64,000 nucleotides of DNA from Lentzea kentuckyensis (GTDB taxonomy: Bacteria; Actinomycetota; Actinomycetes; Mycobacteriales; Pseudonocardiaceae). Under the pieces are notes generated by a model. It searched no databases, was not told the DNA's origin, and worked only from the letters and a program-made list of their open reading frames with translations. Location of the stretch: positions 61,009-125,008 of the forward strand of contig NZ_MUYM01000054.1 in the NCBI RefSeq assembly GCF_002150765.1, given 5' to 3'. How positions within the stretch are numbered: position 1 is the stretch's first letter; each line of letters begins with the position of its first letter. Below are positions 44,175-52,429 of this stretch, piece after piece. Position numbers and translations under genes: made by a program.

Positions 44175-44634
44175 GCCGTCCATAGAACCGCTGACGGACG
44201 TTGTTGGACAGCTGTCCGTTGTCCGGAGCAAACGGGATTCCGGTGTTCAGCGCTTTGGCCCCGATCGTGAACAACTCGCCGAGCATGCTCACACCGATGG
44301 ACAGCTGCGTCGGCGTGTGCCCGCCGATGAGCAGCCCCAGCCCGAGGCTCGCGCCGAGCGACGTCACCCACACGACCAACGTCCACGGCGTGTAGCGCTG
44401 CCACAGGTGCCCGTCGCGTTCGAACAGCTTGATCGTCATGCCCCGGAACGCCCCGAACGCGAATCCGGCGGCGAGCGGGACCAGGTAGGTCAGGTGGAAC
44501 TCGTCCACCGCGCGGATGCCGAAGAACGACAGGAACGCGGGCGGCGCCAGCAGGTCCCTCGCGTTGAGCGGCTCACCCATGAACCGGCGCACCAGCACGT
44601 ACAGCACACCGGCCGCGATCAGCGCATATGTCAT
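44161..44634 (-). CDS. Multi-pass membrane protein of unknown function
   Basis: A 157-residue protein from ATG 44634 with GGGGGA upstream. Five hydrophobic segments are visible (TYALIAAGVLYVLV, the AFLSFFGI region, LTYLVPLAAGFAFGAF, WTLVVWVTSLGASLGLGLLI and a last one). It resembles DUF1453-type proteins. The gene starts in the palindromic divergent promoter of the TetR gene and overlaps the exported PLP gene, so both are probably repressed by that TetR protein. Confidence 0.8.
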   Translation of the reverse strand: MTYALIAAGVLYVLVRRFMGEPLNARDLLAPPAFLSFFGIRAVDEFHLTYLVPLAAGFAFGAFRGMTIKLFERDGHLWQRYTPWTLVVWVTSLGASLGLGLLIGGHTPTQLSIGVSMLGELFTIGAKALNTGIPFAPDNGQLSNNVRQRFYGRHGSS

Positions 44635-44641
44635 TGCTTCC

Positions 44642-44696
44642 CCCTTTTGTAGCATGACCCTGCTACTTAAACTAGCAGGGTCATGCTACAAAAGGG
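44642..44696. promoter_or_regulatory. 55-bp perfect inverted repeat, divergent TetR operator-promoter
   Basis: Arms of 24 bp (44642-44665 and 44673-44696) flank a 7-bp centre. Within the left arm, 44649-44666 holds an 18-bp near-palindrome GTAGCATGACCCTGCTAC, mirrored in the right arm, giving two likely TetR operators. The Shine-Dalgarno sequences of both divergent genes lie at the arm ends. Confidence 0.85.
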
Positions 44697-44698
44697 AG

Positions 44699-45301
44699 GT
44701 GTCACCTCGAGTCGTCGATCCCGTCGCCCGTCGCCAGGCCGTCGCGGAGGCGGTGTTCCGCGTGGTCGTGCGGGACGGGGTCGAGCAGGCCTCGCTGCGC
44801 AACGTGGCGGTGGAGGCGGGGCTGGCCATCGGCTCGATCCGGCACTACTTCGACAGCCACGACGACATGATCCTTTTCGCCGTCGAGGCGCTCATCCAGT
44901 CCATAGACCAGCGCGTCATGGAGCACGTGCGGTCACTCACGGACCGCACGGACCTGCGCCGCCCAGCCGAACGCGTGCTGTCCGAGGTCCTCCCGCTCGA
45001 CGACCGCCGGCGCGACGAAGCCGTGCTGTGGCTGGCCTTCGCGACCGCAGCCCGGACCCGCCCCTCGCTGCTCCCGCACGCCGAACGGCTCTACGACGGA
45101 CTGCGCGCGCTGTGCCACCGGGCGCTGACCGTGATGTCGGAGGCCGGCACCGTGGCGGCCGATCTCGACATCGCGCTGGAGACCGAACGGCTGTCGTCGC
45201 TGCTGAACGGCCTCACCGTCGACGGTGTGCTGCACCCGGACCGGATGACGCCGGACCTCACGGTGTCGTTGCTGCGCCGGCACCTCGACTCGCTGCGGTA
45301 G
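44699..45301 (+). CDS. TetR-family regulator (BetI-like), autoregulated
   Basis: A 200-residue regulator from GTG 44699, at the edge of the inverted repeat. The HTH is RNVAVEAGLAIGSIRHYFDSHDDMILFAVEALI, with the remaining residues forming the ligand domain with GLTVDGVLHPDRM. The adjacent 55-bp palindrome should bind it and thereby repress itself and the divergent membrane-protein and PLP-enzyme genes. Its 3' end overlaps the convergent methyltransferase gene by 44 bp. Confidence 0.9.
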   Translation: MSPRVVDPVARRQAVAEAVFRVVVRDGVEQASLRNVAVEAGLAIGSIRHYFDSHDDMILFAVEALIQSIDQRVMEHVRSLTDRTDLRRPAERVLSEVLPLDDRRRDEAVLWLAFATAARTRPSLLPHAERLYDGLRALCHRALTVMSEAGTVAADLDIALETERLSSLLNGLTVDGVLHPDRMTPDLTVSLLRRHLDSLR

Positions 45302-45872
45302 CTTCCACGACCCACACCGGCAGTTGGGGCATGTCGTAGACGCCGGTCAGCGAGATGACGTCCCGGTCGAACCGGGTGATCTCCCAGCCGCCGTCCTCCA
45401 GTGCGGTCCGCAGTTCGGTCTCGGTCATGTCGAACGGGCTTCCCTCGACCGCGAGCGAGGTGAGGTTCAGCAGCGCGCCGTCGACGGCGGCGTTCCGCAG
45501 GGCGCCGGCCAGCCCGGGGCGTTGCTCTGCCGGTACGCAGTGGATCAACGCGCTCGCCAGCACCGTGTCGAACTGCCCGGTGAACGCCGCCGAGTCGCCC
45601 ACGACCCAGTCGACGCCGTCGCCTCGGCCACGAGCCGTTTCGATCGCGGTGGGCGCGATGTCGACGGCGGTCACCCGGAATCCGCGCGATGCCAGGAAGA
45701 CCGCGTTGTCGCCCGTCCCGCAGCCCGCGTCCAGCACATGGCCGCGGAACCGTCCGGCGGCTTCCCACTCGACGACGATCGGTTGCGGCGCACCGATGTC
45801 CCACGGCACGCCGGCGTGCGGCATCCCCTCGACCAGTTCGCCGCCCCGGTAGAACTCCTCGAAATCAACCAT
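45258..45872 (-). CDS. Class I SAM-dependent methyltransferase
   Basis: A 204-residue protein with motif I VLDAGCGTGDNAVFLASRG (SAM glycine loop), motif II acidic VDIAPTAIETA, and DTVLASALIHCVP as post-motif region. This is the small-molecule methyltransferase fold. The substrate cannot be read. It converges on the TetR gene with a 44-bp overlap and is divergent from the Lrp-type regulator. Confidence 0.9.
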   Translation of the reverse strand: MVDFEEFYRGGELVEGMPHAGVPWDIGAPQPIVVEWEAAGRFRGHVLDAGCGTGDNAVFLASRGFRVTAVDIAPTAIETARGRGDGVDWVVGDSAAFTGQFDTVLASALIHCVPAEQRPGLAGALRNAAVDGALLNLTSLAVEGSPFDMTETELRTALEDGGWEITRFDRDVISLTGVYDMPQLPVWVVEATAASRGAGAATTP

Positions 45873-45956
45873 GTCACCCAGCCTGGCGGGCGCAGCACCA
45901 ATCCATCAGTGATGGACCGAAAAGTGGCGGAATCCAGCAGGAATTACCCTCGAACG

Positions 45957-46868
45957 GTGGAATCCATCGACCAGAGGCTGGTCCACGCGCTGCAGATCGA
46001 CGGCCGCGCCCCGTTCGCGAAGATCGCCGACGTGCTCGGGACCTCCGAACACACCGCCGCCCGCCGCTACCAGCGGTTGAAGGAGCGCGGCATCGGGGTG
46101 AAGGGTGCGCTCAACCGCTTCCGGCTCGGCCACCACGCCTGGACGCTCCGGCTCCGCTGCACCCCGGACGCCGGTCCGGCGCTGGCCCAGGCGCTCGCCC
46201 GGCGATCGGACACGTTCTGGGTGCACCTGATGTCCGGCGGCACCGAGATCTCCTGCCTGCAACAGGTGGCGAATCCCGACCAACTGCTGCTGGACCGCCT
46301 CCCCAGGCGGTTGGTGGACGTGAGCGCGCACAACATCCTCCGCGGGTTCGCGTCGCCGGGCACCTGGCGCGGCATCGCCTGCCTCACCGACGACGAGGCC
46401 GCCGCCCTGAAACCGGAGTTCGAGCCTGAACCGCCGACGGAGGTCACGGACCTGGACGAGGCGCTGATCGCCGCTCTCGCCACCGACGGTCGCGCCGGTT
46501 TCGCGGAGCTGGCAACGAAAGCGGGCACGTCCGAGACGACCGCCCGCCGCCGCGTCGAGCACCTCAGGCGCACCGGCGTCCTGGAGTTGCACCTGGACGC
46601 CGATCCGGCCCAGTTCGGGTTCTCCACTCAGGCCAGGCTCTGGATGCGCGTCCAGCCCCGCCATCTCGCCGCGGCCGGCGCGGCGCTGGCCACCCATCCG
46701 GAGGTGTACTTCGCCGCTGCCACCACAGGGCCGGCGAACCTGGTCGCCAGCGTCACCTGTCGGGGCAGCGGCGATCTCTACCGCTATCAGACCGAGTGCA
46801 TCGGCATGCTCGACGGCGTGACGGAACTGGAAACGGCTCCGGTTCTGCGCACGCTGAAGCGGTCGTGA
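45957..46868 (+). CDS. Lrp/AsnC-type regulator with two tandem HTH-ligand units
   Basis: About 303 residues from GTG 45957 (VESIDQRLVHALQIDGRAPFAKIADVLG); ATG 45912 would add 15 residues. The first AsnC-type HTH occupies residues 3-55 and the second starts near residue 165 (DLDEALIAALATDGRAGFAELATKAGTSETTARRRVEHLRRTGVL). Each is followed by an RAM-type domain. Duplicated Lrp units of this length occur in actinobacteria. The divergent neighbour is the methyltransferase gene, a possible target. Confidence 0.87.
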   Translation: MESIDQRLVHALQIDGRAPFAKIADVLGTSEHTAARRYQRLKERGIGVKGALNRFRLGHHAWTLRLRCTPDAGPALAQALARRSDTFWVHLMSGGTEISCLQQVANPDQLLLDRLPRRLVDVSAHNILRGFASPGTWRGIACLTDDEAAALKPEFEPEPPTEVTDLDEALIAALATDGRAGFAELATKAGTSETTARRRVEHLRRTGVLELHLDADPAQFGFSTQARLWMRVQPRHLAAAGAALATHPEVYFAAATTGPANLVASVTCRGSGDLYRYQTECIGMLDGVTELETAPVLRTLKRS

Positions 46869-46886
46869 CCTCACGTCCGTACAAGT

Positions 46887-47336
46887 TCACTGCTTGGGTG
46901 TCACCTGCACGTCGCGTGCGGTCAGTTCGGCGCCGCACTCAGTGCACTCGACCTTCGCTCGCACGCCGCCGCCGCAGTCACGGTGGTGCAGGTGGAACGA
47001 CTCGTCCTCCTCCTCTGGGGCCATCCACTTCTCGCCCCACGTGCGCAGTGCCATCAGCACCGGGTAGAGGTCGCGGCCCTTCTCAGTGAGGCGGTACTCG
47101 TGCCGTGTGCGCCCATCGTGCTGATAGGGCACGCGCTTGAGCACGTCTTCCTGCAGCAACACGTTGAGCCGGTCGGTCAGCACGCTGCGCGAGATCTCCA
47201 TCGCGGACTGGAAGTCCTCGAAGCGGCGGGTCCCCAGGAAGATCTGGCGGAGCAGCAGCAGCGTCCAGCGCTCGCCCAGCAACGCGGCCGGACGGCTCAG
47301 CGTGCAGGGCATGCTGGCGAAACTCGCGTACGACAT
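46887..47336 (-). CDS. HxlR-family regulator with C-terminal zinc-ribbon-like cysteines
   Basis: A 149-residue winged-helix protein (CTLSRPAALLGERWTLLLLRQIFLGTRRFEDFQ at the start, EYRLTEKGRDLYPVLMALRTWGEKW at the end). Beyond the usual HxlR length it has a tail with HLHHRDCGGGVRAKVECTECGAEL, a possible zinc site. HxlR proteins sense aldehydes, quinones or redox changes. It is divergent from the GNAT gene across two GTTCG-N5-CGAAC sites. Confidence 0.9.
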   Translation of the reverse strand: MSYASFASMPCTLSRPAALLGERWTLLLLRQIFLGTRRFEDFQSAMEISRSVLTDRLNVLLQEDVLKRVPYQHDGRTRHEYRLTEKGRDLYPVLMALRTWGEKWMAPEEEDESFHLHHRDCGGGVRAKVECTECGAELTARDVQVTPKQ

Positions 47337-47356
47337 GAACCCAGGATATCCCTTGC

Positions 47357-47395
47357 GTTCGTTTTTCGAACTCAGCTACAGTTCGGATTCCGAAC
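47357..47395. promoter_or_regulatory. Twin GTTCG-N5-CGAAC operators, HxlR site
   Basis: Two perfect inverted repeats, 47357-47371 (centre TTTTT) and 47381-47395 (centre GATTC, fully palindromic), lie 24 bp apart centre to centre in the 76-bp interval between the hxlR-like and GNAT genes. They are good candidates for HxlR autoregulation and control of the divergent gene. Confidence 0.8.
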
Positions 47396-47412
47396 CCAGG
47401 GGGTCGATCCTC

Positions 47413-47931
47413 ATGCGCGTCACCGAGCTCAACCGCGACACCGCGCCGGAAGCTGTCGACGCGGTGTTCGCGGGACTGTCGGCGCGAAGCCGCTACCTGC
47501 GGTTCCACTCGCCGACGCCACGGCTGACCGCCTCGGCCCGGCGGGTGCTCGTCGACGTCGACGGCGAACGGCACGCGGCCGTGTGCGCGCGGATCGGCGG
47601 CGACCCGGTCGGCATCGCGCGGTTGATCAGGACCAGCGAGTGCGGGGCCGAGATCGCCGTCGCCGTGATCGACCTGTGGCAACGCCGTGGCGTCGGGCGC
47701 CGGTTGCTGGAGGAGCTCACGACGGTGGCGGCCAGGATCGGCCTCGCGGAGCTGCACGGCGACGTGCTGCCGGACAACGAGGGCATGCTCGCGTTGGTGC
47801 GCAAGGTGTTGCCCGGCGTGCGCCTCACCAGGGAGATCGACACGATCCAGCTGAGCTACCCGCTGGCGTGGGTGACCGCCGAGATCACGGACGCCGATCT
47901 CATCGCGAGCCTCAACGCTCCCGGACGGTGA
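47413..47931 (+). CDS. GNAT-family N-acetyltransferase
   Basis: A 172-residue protein from ATG 47413. The acetyl-CoA-binding segment is VAVIDLWQRRGVGRRLLEELTTVAARIG, the Q/R-x-x-G-x-G/A signature. RSRYLRFHSP at the N-terminal part resembles acyltransferase domains that accompany protein acetylation. The acceptor is unknown. Divergent from the HxlR gene; convergent with the lipoprotein gene. Confidence 0.88.
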   Translation: MRVTELNRDTAPEAVDAVFAGLSARSRYLRFHSPTPRLTASARRVLVDVDGERHAAVCARIGGDPVGIARLIRTSECGAEIAVAVIDLWQRRGVGRRLLEELTTVAARIGLAELHGDVLPDNEGMLALVRKVLPGVRLTREIDTIQLSYPLAWVTAEITDADLIASLNAPGR

Positions 47932-48607
47932 ACGAGTAGTCGCCGGTCTTGCCGCTCTCCGACCAGATCACGATCTGCGTCTTGCCGTTCTCGCCCTCGT
48001 GCTTGGGGTTCCAGCAGACGTAGTGCGGCGTGTAGGTCTTCGCCTCGTCCTCGGCCGACTCCGCGGAGAAACCGAGCTGGATGTCCTCGCACGGCTTGCC
48101 GTCCTCGATCTCCACGCTCGCCGCGTCGAACGTGTGGACGTCGACTCGGCCGGGGACGTCGAGCTTGCCCTTGATCTCGCCGGGCTTCGACTGGAACGCG
48201 CGCTTCTTCAACGTCACCAGGCGGAAGCTGTACTTGCCCGGCTGGCCTTCATGCCCGGAGACGACCAGCTTGTGCTTGCCAGGTGCGGTGACACCGAACT
48301 GGTTCGGGCCGGGCAGGCCGTTGCCCTTCTGGTTCGTGTCTTCCTGAGCGGTGACCTTGAAGTCCACCTCGCCCTCGACCTCGACGAGCTCGAACTCCGT
48401 GGCGTCACCGAGATCGACGTCGTAGGTGTCCTGCTCGTCGGCGCTCGCGATGTCGCCGGCGCGGGCGTCGCCGTCCCGCACGTCCCCCTGCGCGGTGGTC
48501 CGGGCGTCCGGCCGGGGTGCCGTCGTCGGTGTGGTGGACGTCGGCTTCGCTGCCGCACCACACCCCGCGAGCACTGCCACGAGCGCGGCGATGATCGTGA
48601 TTCTCAC
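47912..48607 (-). CDS. Putative lipoprotein
   Basis: A 231-residue protein from GTG 48607, with signal ITIIAALVAVLAGC and lipobox LAGC. The mature part is acidic and rich in Thr/Pro at first, then beta-rich (FELVEVEGEVDFKVTAQ; KYSFRLVTLKKR; GDYSFTVRE), perhaps of the secreted pre-peptidase C-terminal type. No enzyme motif. It overlaps the upstream FAD-domain gene by 4 bp. Confidence 0.8.
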   Translation of the reverse strand: MRITIIAALVAVLAGCGAAAKPTSTTPTTAPRPDARTTAQGDVRDGDARAGDIASADEQDTYDVDLGDATEFELVEVEGEVDFKVTAQEDTNQKGNGLPGPNQFGVTAPGKHKLVVSGHEGQPGKYSFRLVTLKKRAFQSKPGEIKGKLDVPGRVDVHTFDAASVEIEDGKPCEDIQLGFSAESAEDEAKTYTPHYVCWNPKHEGENGKTQIVIWSESGKTGDYSFTVRER

Positions 48608-49503
48608 TGTTCTCCCTCGTGCACGGTCCAGCCCGACGGGTTCGGGACCAGGACCCTCAATGCGGTGCTCGTGTCTTCGAAGTGGCGCACCAGTTCCGTG
48701 GTCAGCGCGGAGACCTCGGTCGTCTCGCAGCGCAGATCGTGCGGCACGTGGTGATCGAACAGCGACTGGTGTTCCACATAGGCCAGCGGACGGGCTTGAT
48801 CGACCAAAGGCCTTGCCTTGACCCGCAACGGTCTGGCACAGGACGCGCCGATCACCGGGTCGCCCATGAACGCGGGCACGACGGCCAACACCCTGCGCCC
48901 CACCAGATCGCCCGGCACGAACCGTTCCGGCGGTGCCGTGACGTACGCGGCCAGCCCGGCGAACTCGCGCCCCCTCGACGCGAGTTCGCCGAGCACCCCC
49001 AGTGCGGCCGGCGCATCGGCCAGCCGGTAGAGCAGCACTCCGCCGTAGACCTTGTGGTCCAACGGGTGCAGCTTCAGCGTGACGCTGGTGATCACGCCTT
49101 CCGGCTGTTCGGTGGTGATGAGCCGGCCATCGGCCGTGATGCACTCGGCGCGAACCAGGTTGTCCGCGGTCGTCCCGTGCAACGGCGTTAGCCAGCCGTG
49201 TGCTCTCGCCAGCACAGCGCCCACCACCGTGGCGTGCGACAGCCGCGGTCCCGGCGTGGCCAGGCCGTGTGCCTGCGTCGCCGCGTCCAGCTCGGCCCAG
49301 GTCGCGCCCGCCTGCACCTCGGCGGTCCGTTCAGCGGCGTTGATCGTGATCCCCCGCAACGCGCTCAGGTCCAGTGCCACCTCGTGCGGTTTCGGCTGCC
49401 GGCTGGTCGTGACCGCGAGCCGCTGCCGCGCCGCGAACCGCATGGTCGCCGAGATGTCGTGCGGCGAGGTCACCTGCACCTTCCGCAACGCCGTGATGTC
49501 CAT
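48604..49503 (-). CDS. Degenerate FAD-binding (PCMH-type) protein
   Basis: A 299-residue protein resembling the FAD-binding-4 oxidoreductases. NAAERTAEVQAGATWAELDAATQAHGLATPGPRLSHATVVGAVLARAHGWLTPLHGTTADNLV corresponds to the second half of the PCMH fold. The RGGGHS type flavin-attachment motif is not found (the equivalent area reads TTSRQPKPHE), and the protein is short for the family, so it may no longer bind FAD covalently, or not at all. It precedes a lipoprotein gene with a GTGA overlap, so both may act together. Confidence 0.72.
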   Translation of the reverse strand: MDITALRKVQVTSPHDISATMRFAARQRLAVTTSRQPKPHEVALDLSALRGITINAAERTAEVQAGATWAELDAATQAHGLATPGPRLSHATVVGAVLARAHGWLTPLHGTTADNLVRAECITADGRLITTEQPEGVITSVTLKLHPLDHKVYGGVLLYRLADAPAALGVLGELASRGREFAGLAAYVTAPPERFVPGDLVGRRVLAVVPAFMGDPVIGASCARPLRVKARPLVDQARPLAYVEHQSLFDHHVPHDLRCETTEVSALTTELVRHFEDTSTALRVLVPNPSGWTVHEGEQ

Positions 49504-49560
49504 GGGACGAGCCTGGCGATCCGGCGTTTCACGAACGTCTCACCGTGAGATGCTGACCTT

Positions 49561-52305
49561 GTGCCAACCCTCTCGGTGCGCCTTCTCGGGCCTGTTGACG
49601 TGCGCGTTTCCGATGTCACGATCACGCTTGACCGGCCGCTCGAACGCGCACTGGTCGCACGTCTGGCGCTGGCGCGCGGTGCCGCCGTCTCCGACGAACG
49701 GCTCGCCCGCGACCTCTGGGGCGACGTCGACCTGGCCCGTCCGCGCGAACGTTTGCGCGTGCTGGCCTCCCGGCTGCGGGCGAACCTCGGTGAGGCGTCC
49801 TCGGCCTTGTCGCGGACGGGCGCGGGTTACCTGCTCGACGCCGCACCGTCCGATGTGGTCACCGCCGAGCAGGCGTTGTCGGACGGCAGCCGTGAGGTCA
49901 TTGCCAACGCACTGGCGTTGTGGCGCGGCGACTCGTTGGCCGACTTGCGCGCGGTGCCGTTCGGATTCGCCGAGGGGGAGCGCCTCGACGCTCTGCGCGT
50001 TGACCTCCGTGTCGGTCTTCTGGCCGTGTCGCAGGAAGCGGGCGCGGGTATCGAGTTGCGTGCTGAGCTTGAGGAACTCGTTGGTGAGCATCCGCTGCAC
50101 GAGCGGTTGAGCTGCATGCTCGCGTTGTCGCTCTACCGCGGTGGACGTCAAGCGGACGCATTGGCCGTGTTGGCCCGGCTGCGGACCAGGCTTTCCGACG
50201 AGCTCGGTGTCGACCCGGCTCCGGAGACCGTGTCGATGGAACTGCAGATCCTGCGCCAGGAAGCGCCGGGCGGTGCTCCGAAACGGCGGTTGCCGGCGGC
50301 CGGCACGACGTTCCTGGGCCGTGACGCCGATCGGGCCGCCATCGTCGAACGGCTGGCGGTGACCCGTCTTCTGACGCTGACCGGTGTGGCGGGCAGCGGC
50401 AAGACCCGGCTCGCGCTGGAGGTCGCGCGCGTTGTCGAACGCCCGGTGGTGTGGCTCGACCTGACCGCGGTCCGGGCCGCCGACGAGATCCTGCCCGCGC
50501 TCGTCGCCGAGGCCGGCGAGGACTACCTGGCCGAGCTCGAAGGCGCGCTGCTCGTCGTCGACAACGCCGAACACGTGCTTTCCGCCGTGTCGTCCGTGGT
50601 CTCCGAACTGCTGTCCGGCACCGGAAAGCTGTCGGTGCTGGCGACCTCCCAACGGCCGTTGCTCGCCGACGGCGAAGAGGTCCGCAACGTCGGTGCGCTC
50701 GCTCCGGGCGCGTCCGCGTTGCTGTTCTGCGACCGCAGCGGAGCCGAGCCCTCCGCCGAGGTCGACGCCATCTGCGCGGCCGTCGACCACCTGCCGCTCG
50801 GCGTCGAGCTGGCCGCCGGTCTCACCCGCACGTTGTCCGTCCCGCAGCTCGCGCGCAGGCTGGACGACCGGCTGCGGTTGCTGGTCGGCGGACTGCGGGG
50901 GAGCCGGCAGCGGCACAGCAGCCTGCGCGCCGCCCTCGACTGGAGCCACGAGCTGCTCGACGACGTCCAGCAGGCCGTGCTGCGCCGCGCGGCCGTGTTC
51001 CTCGGCGGCTGGACCCTCGAAGCGGCCGAGGAGGTGCTCGCCTTCGACGGCGTCGAGGTGGCGGACGTCGCCGCGACGCTGACCGAACTGGCCGACCGCA
51101 ACCTCGTCGCCGTGACCGAGGGCCCGCGCTTCCGCATGCTCGAAACGGTCCGCCACTACGCCCTGGCCAAGCTCGAAGAAGCCGAGGCCGTGCGTGCCCG
51201 CCACCTCGCCTGGTGCTCCGCCTTCGTCACCGCCCGCGAGATCCGTGCGGACGCCGCGAGCGTGATGGGCGAGCTGTACGAGGAGTGGCCGAACCTGCTG
51301 TCCGCGCTGGAGACGGCGGCCGGCACGCCGCGCGCCGGTGCCGGGCTGCGCCTGGCCGTCGACATGCACGACGCCTGGATGGTGCGCGGCCTGGTCGTGC
51401 AGGCCGCCCGCGTCTACGAGGGCCTGATCGACGCCGACGTGCCCGACGACGTCCGCGCGCTCGCCCTGTGCAACTACGGCTTCTTCTGCACCCAGATCGG
51501 CCGCCTGTCGCTGGCGAGCGAACTCCTGGACCGGGCCGCGCCGCTCGCCGCGGACGACCTCCTGACCATCCGCGTCCTCTACTACCGCGCCATCGCCGAG
51601 ATCCAGCGCGGCTGCCCGGCCCAGGCCATCTCCTGGGCGGAACGCGGCCACGCCGTCGCCGAACGCGTCGAGCACGTCACCTATGTGTCGGCGTTGGGCT
51701 GCGTGCTGGCCATCGCCCAGATGTACGCGGGCGACCTCGACGCCTCCCTGCGCAACCATCTGGCCGCCAACGCCATCGACCGCTCCCTCGGCGACGAGCA
51801 CGGCCTGGCCCGCGGCCTGGTCAACGAGAGCATGACGCTGTTGAGCGCCGGCGACGCCGACGCCGCCCTGGCCCGCGCGGACGAGGCCGAAGCCCTGTCC
51901 GAACGGCTCGGCGACGCCATCGGCGCCACCCACGTGGGCATGATCAGGGCCAGGGCCGCGTTGCTCGCCGGCCGGTTCGACGAGGCCGTCGACCGCCTGC
52001 GCACCGTGCTGGACGACGCCGAGGCAGGCGCCGACACCGGTCTGCTGCGGGTGGACCTCGCCTATGCCCTCGTCCGGCGCGGCGACCTGGCCGGAGCCGC
52101 CGCCGAACTCGCGCTGGCCGCGGCGGTGAGCGACGAACAGGACCTCACCTGGCTGGCCGTGCAACCGGTGGCGGCGGTGCTGGCCGCGCAGGAGGGTGAC
52201 ACCGCCCGCGCGGGCGAGATCGCGGCGGCCGCAAGGGCGGAGTTCGCTGCCCGCGGGTTCGGCTGGCCGTTCACGGTTGACCGCCTGGTCGGCGTCGAGG
52301 GCTGA
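49561..52305 (+). CDS. AfsR/BTAD-type regulator with NTPase and TPR region
   Basis: A 914-residue regulator from GTG 49561. Residues 1-90 form a winged-helix OmpR-type DNA-binding domain (RLLGPVDVRVSDVTI), then a BTAD domain (about 95-240; ELVGEHPLHERLSCMLALSLYRGGRQADAL, LSDELGVDP). The NTPase has Walker A GVAGSGKTR and Walker B LLVVDNAEHVL. The C-terminal third is a TPR superhelix. Such SARP-LAL/AfsR proteins control secondary metabolism or neighbouring genes. No metabolite cluster is adjacent. The divergent FAD-domain gene could be a target. Confidence 0.93.
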   Translation: MPTLSVRLLGPVDVRVSDVTITLDRPLERALVARLALARGAAVSDERLARDLWGDVDLARPRERLRVLASRLRANLGEASSALSRTGAGYLLDAAPSDVVTAEQALSDGSREVIANALALWRGDSLADLRAVPFGFAEGERLDALRVDLRVGLLAVSQEAGAGIELRAELEELVGEHPLHERLSCMLALSLYRGGRQADALAVLARLRTRLSDELGVDPAPETVSMELQILRQEAPGGAPKRRLPAAGTTFLGRDADRAAIVERLAVTRLLTLTGVAGSGKTRLALEVARVVERPVVWLDLTAVRAADEILPALVAEAGEDYLAELEGALLVVDNAEHVLSAVSSVVSELLSGTGKLSVLATSQRPLLADGEEVRNVGALAPGASALLFCDRSGAEPSAEVDAICAAVDHLPLGVELAAGLTRTLSVPQLARRLDDRLRLLVGGLRGSRQRHSSLRAALDWSHELLDDVQQAVLRRAAVFLGGWTLEAAEEVLAFDGVEVADVAATLTELADRNLVAVTEGPRFRMLETVRHYALAKLEEAEAVRARHLAWCSAFVTAREIRADAASVMGELYEEWPNLLSALETAAGTPRAGAGLRLAVDMHDAWMVRGLVVQAARVYEGLIDADVPDDVRALALCNYGFFCTQIGRLSLASELLDRAAPLAADDLLTIRVLYYRAIAEIQRGCPAQAISWAERGHAVAERVEHVTYVSALGCVLAIAQMYAGDLDASLRNHLAANAIDRSLGDEHGLARGLVNESMTLLSAGDADAALARADEAEALSERLGDAIGATHVGMIRARAALLAGRFDEAVDRLRTVLDDAEAGADTGLLRVDLAYALVRRGDLAGAAAELALAAAVSDEQDLTWLAVQPVAAVLAAQEGDTARAGEIAAAARAEFAARGFGWPFTVDRLVGVEG

Positions 52306-52429
52306 CGCACACCCCCGGCTACCAGTCCGGCACCGCCTGTTCAAGATCGTCACCCGACTGGGCGCCAGGCCGGAAGTCGGTCCGTTCGACCGGACCAAAA
52401 CTTCACATCGGCTTGCTACCGTGACCGGC

